NCBI GenBank assembly: GCA_041477005.1 | Contig: JBGOUJ010000140.1 | Location: 1-14,016, forward strand | Source: JBGOUJ01 sp041477005 | GTDB taxonomy: Bacteria > Acidobacteriota > Terriglobia > Bryobacterales > JACQDG01 | Reading direction: 5' to 3' | DNA length: 14,016 bases | Shown: in pieces, positions 12,216 through 14,016 of the stretch | Layout of the letters: each line of letters begins with the position of its first letter | Position numbering within the stretch: the stretch's first letter is position 1 | Translations under genes and position numbers: made by a program | Notes under the pieces: generated by a model | Told to the model about the DNA's origin: nothing | The model's input: only the letters and a program-made list of their open reading frames with translations | Database searches by the model: none

Positions 12216-13253
12216 ATGACGTCCGCCCGAGATCCATGCCTCGTTTCGGTGGTGGTGGTCAATTGGGAACGTTGCGCCTTGCTGCGCGCCTGCCTGAACT
12301 CGCTGGCCCGGCAGACCGTTTCCGGCTTCGAGGTCATCGTCGTCGATAATGGCTCGCAAGACGGCTCGGCCGCCATGGTCGCCTCCGAATTTCCGGCCGC
12401 GCTGCTGCTCCGCAATGCAGAAAACCGCGGCTTTTGCGCGGCCAACAATCAGGGCATCGCCGCCGCCCAAGGCCGCTACATCGCCCTGCTCAACAACGAC
12501 GCCGAAGCCGACTGGCGCTGGCTCGAAGAGCTGCTCTCGGCCTTCCGGCTCGGCGACGACGTCGGCATGGCCGCCTCCAAGATCCTGGTCTGGGAGAACC
12601 ACAGTATTATCGACAAAGCCGGCCACCTGATTTATCCCGACGGCCAGAACCGCGGCCGCGGCGCCGGCGAGACCGACCGCGGCCAATATGACCGCGTGGA
12701 GGAAACCGCCTGGCCCGACGGCTGCGCTGCTATATATCGCAAAGATATGCTCGACCGGATCGGGGGCTTCGACGAGGATTTTTTCGCCTACGCCGACGAC
12801 GCCGAGCTCGGCCTGCGCGCCCGGCTGGCCGGCTGGCGCTCGATCTATGTGCCCACCGCCGTAGTCTACCATCACCACGGCTCGACGCTGGGCCGCTTTT
12901 CCCCCGAGCGGATGGTCCTGATCGAGCGCAATCGCGTGTGGCTGGCGGCGAAGCTGTTTCCCTGGCGGCTGCTCCTGCTCAACCCCTTCTATTTTGCCTT
13001 GCGGGTGGCGGCCGGGGCCTACGGGGCGGCGCGGGGATCGGGCGAGGCGGCGCGCTTCACCCGCGAGCAGGGAGCCGGCGTACTGGTAAAATGTTTCGTT
13101 CGCGCCAACCTGGCCGCCGTAACCGGCCTGCCGCGCATGCTGGCCAAGCGGCGCGAAATGGCGCGGATTCGGCGGCTTTCCGCCTCGGAGGCCTGCGCTC
13201 TCCTGCGGCGATTCCGGATTCGCCTTCGGGACCTGGCGTTGAAAACCTCATGA
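12216..13253 (+). CDS. GT2 family glycosyltransferase (rhamnosyltransferase-like)
   Basis: 345 residues from the ATG at 12216 (a TTG three bases earlier is in frame); no Shine-Dalgarno is visible behind the short predicted leader. The GT-A fold is clear: first strand SVVVVNWERCALLRACL, then VIVVDNGSQDGS with the nucleotide-binding Asp. NRGFCAANNQGI follows, then the metal-binding D-x-D-like LLNNDAE, and later GGFDEDFFAYADDAELGLRARLAGW with the acceptor/base ED region. This pattern matches inverting WbbL-like rhamnosyl and related transferases. It would add a sugar from a nucleotide-sugar donor during surface polysaccharide or O-antigen synthesis, on the cytoplasmic face of the membrane. The basic helical C-terminus may lie on the membrane. 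Its stop overlaps the next start (ATGA), so the two are coupled. Confidence 0.9.
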   Translation: MTSARDPCLVSVVVVNWERCALLRACLNSLARQTVSGFEVIVVDNGSQDGSAAMVASEFPAALLLRNAENRGFCAANNQGIAAAQGRYIALLNNDAEADWRWLEELLSAFRLGDDVGMAASKILVWENHSIIDKAGHLIYPDGQNRGRGAGETDRGQYDRVEETAWPDGCAAIYRKDMLDRIGGFDEDFFAYADDAELGLRARLAGWRSIYVPTAVVYHHHGSTLGRFSPERMVLIERNRVWLAAKLFPWRLLLLNPFYFALRVAAGAYGAARGSGEAARFTREQGAGVLVKCFVRANLAAVTGLPRMLAKRREMARIRRLSASEACALLRRFRIRLRDLALKTS

Positions 13254-14016
13254 CGGTAAACGGAAGCCATTGTCCCCGGTGCGATAACGCCGAATTCACG
13301 GTCCTGTTCACCGGTTCCGACCGCCTTTACCACACCACGACCCGCGAATTTCAGGTGGTCGAATGCGCCTGCTGCTCGCTGATCCGCCTCGAGCCGCGCC
13401 CCTCGCCCGAGGAGCTGCCGCAGTTTTACCCGGAGAATTACTGGTGGGCGCCCGATCCTTCTTTGGTAGGGCGATTGGAGGGGATTTACCGGCGCGTGGT
13501 GCTGAACGACCACCTGCAGTTCGTGGCGCCGGGCGTCGCGCAGCACAGCCCCGTGCTGGACGTGGGCTGCGGCGGCGGGTCGTTTCTGGCGGCGCTGGGC
13601 CGGCGCGGCGTGCGCGTGGTGGGCCTCGATTTCTCTCCCCGCGCCGCCCGCGTGGCGTGGCGCGAGAACGGCGTCCCCGCCGTGTGCGCCACGCTCGAGA
13701 ACACGCCGTTTCCTCCGGGGAGCTTCGGCGCCATCACGCTCTTCCACGTCCTCGAGCATGTCCCCCAGCCCGGTGAGTACCTGGCCGCCGCTCATCGCCT
13801 GCTGGCGCCGGATGGCCGCCTTTATGCCCAGGTTCCCAATGCCGCCTGCTGGCAGTTTTTGCTTCTGGGCAAGCGCTGGAGCGGCGCTGACGTTCCCCGG
13901 CACTTGATTGATTATCGCGTAGCCGACCTGGATGAGCTGCTCGACGAGTTCGGCTTCCGCGTGCTGCGCCGCAAGTTTTTTTCGTTGCGTGACAACCCGG
14001 CCGGCCTGGCCGCAAG
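13250..14016 (+). CDS. Zinc-ribbon class I SAM-dependent methyltransferase (C-terminus beyond window)
   Basis: 255 complete codons from the ATG at 13250; the frame is still open at the window end. An N-terminal zinc-ribbon-like module has C8-P-R-C11 and C39-A-C-C42, followed by EPRPSPEELPQFYPENYW, the usual linker of this family. Motif I is LDVGCGGGSF (103-112), the acidic motif II ends VVGLDFSP, and LFHVLEHVPQPGEY marks the post-I region. Such enzymes occur in polysaccharide clusters and probably methylate a sugar or sugar nucleotide. It is translationally coupled to the GT2 gene by a 4-bp overlap, which supports a shared role in building a surface glycan. The acceptor cannot be read from sequence. 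Confidence 0.88.
   Translation, partial: MTVNGSHCPRCDNAEFTVLFTGSDRLYHTTTREFQVVECACCSLIRLEPRPSPEELPQFYPENYWWAPDPSLVGRLEGIYRRVVLNDHLQFVAPGVAQHSPVLDVGCGGGSFLAALGRRGVRVVGLDFSPRAARVAWRENGVPAVCATLENTPFPPGSFGAITLFHVLEHVPQPGEYLAAAHRLLAPDGRLYAQVPNAACWQFLLLGKRWSGADVPRHLIDYRVADLDELLDEFGFRVLRRKFFSLRDNPAGLAA

Overview
The window is GC-rich and densely coded. It looks like a chromosome segment of an Acidobacteriota bacterium, most likely the Solibacter/Bryobacter branch. The main pointers are a 1119-residue Oar-like TonB-dependent receptor with an N-terminal carboxypeptidase-regulatory-like domain and the 'DLPLNGRNF' plug signature, a RodZ-like protein with a long Ala/Pro linker, and Tat-exported enolase-superfamily enzymes. 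This taxonomic call is inference; no rRNA or marker gene is present.

Left edge (1-1675): the end of an integrated genetic element. A divergent promoter/operator region separates a partial leftward gene from a rightward mini-operon: a small basic KGG-type protein, a 20-codon overlapping ORF, and a tyrosine recombinase. The recombinase gene ends 16 bp from the 3' CCA end of an intact tRNA-Leu(UAG). This is the classic geometry of an island integrated into a tRNA gene, with the body of the island to the left of the window.

Middle (1676-8357): chromosomal genes, mostly leftward. They are the TonB receptor with its own promoter and a GC-rich terminator hairpin; a divergent orphan alpha/beta-hydrolase-like protein (rightward); a PilZ-DnaJ-winged-helix fusion; tRNA-Arg(CCU); and a VapBC toxin-antitoxin pair whose toxin gene ends 19 bp before that tRNA, so the tRNA either is cotranscribed with vapBC or has its promoter at the vapC stop codon.

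Right (8358-14016): a leftward three-gene operon of RodZ-like cell-shape protein, Tat-exported dipeptide epimerase-like enzyme, and a DCC/DUF393-metallo-beta-lactamase fusion, with junctions of 14 bp and 0 bp. A 55-bp divergent promoter region with overlapping -10 boxes separates it from a rightward polysaccharide pair: a GT2 glycosyltransferase and a zinc-ribbon SAM methyltransferase, coupled by an ATGA overlap and running off the window end.

I see no CRISPR array, rRNA or insertion sequence. The most unusual points are the two multidomain fusions, the export of the epimerase in a RodZ operon, the palindromic operator of the island, and the tRNA-Arg/VapBC arrangement.
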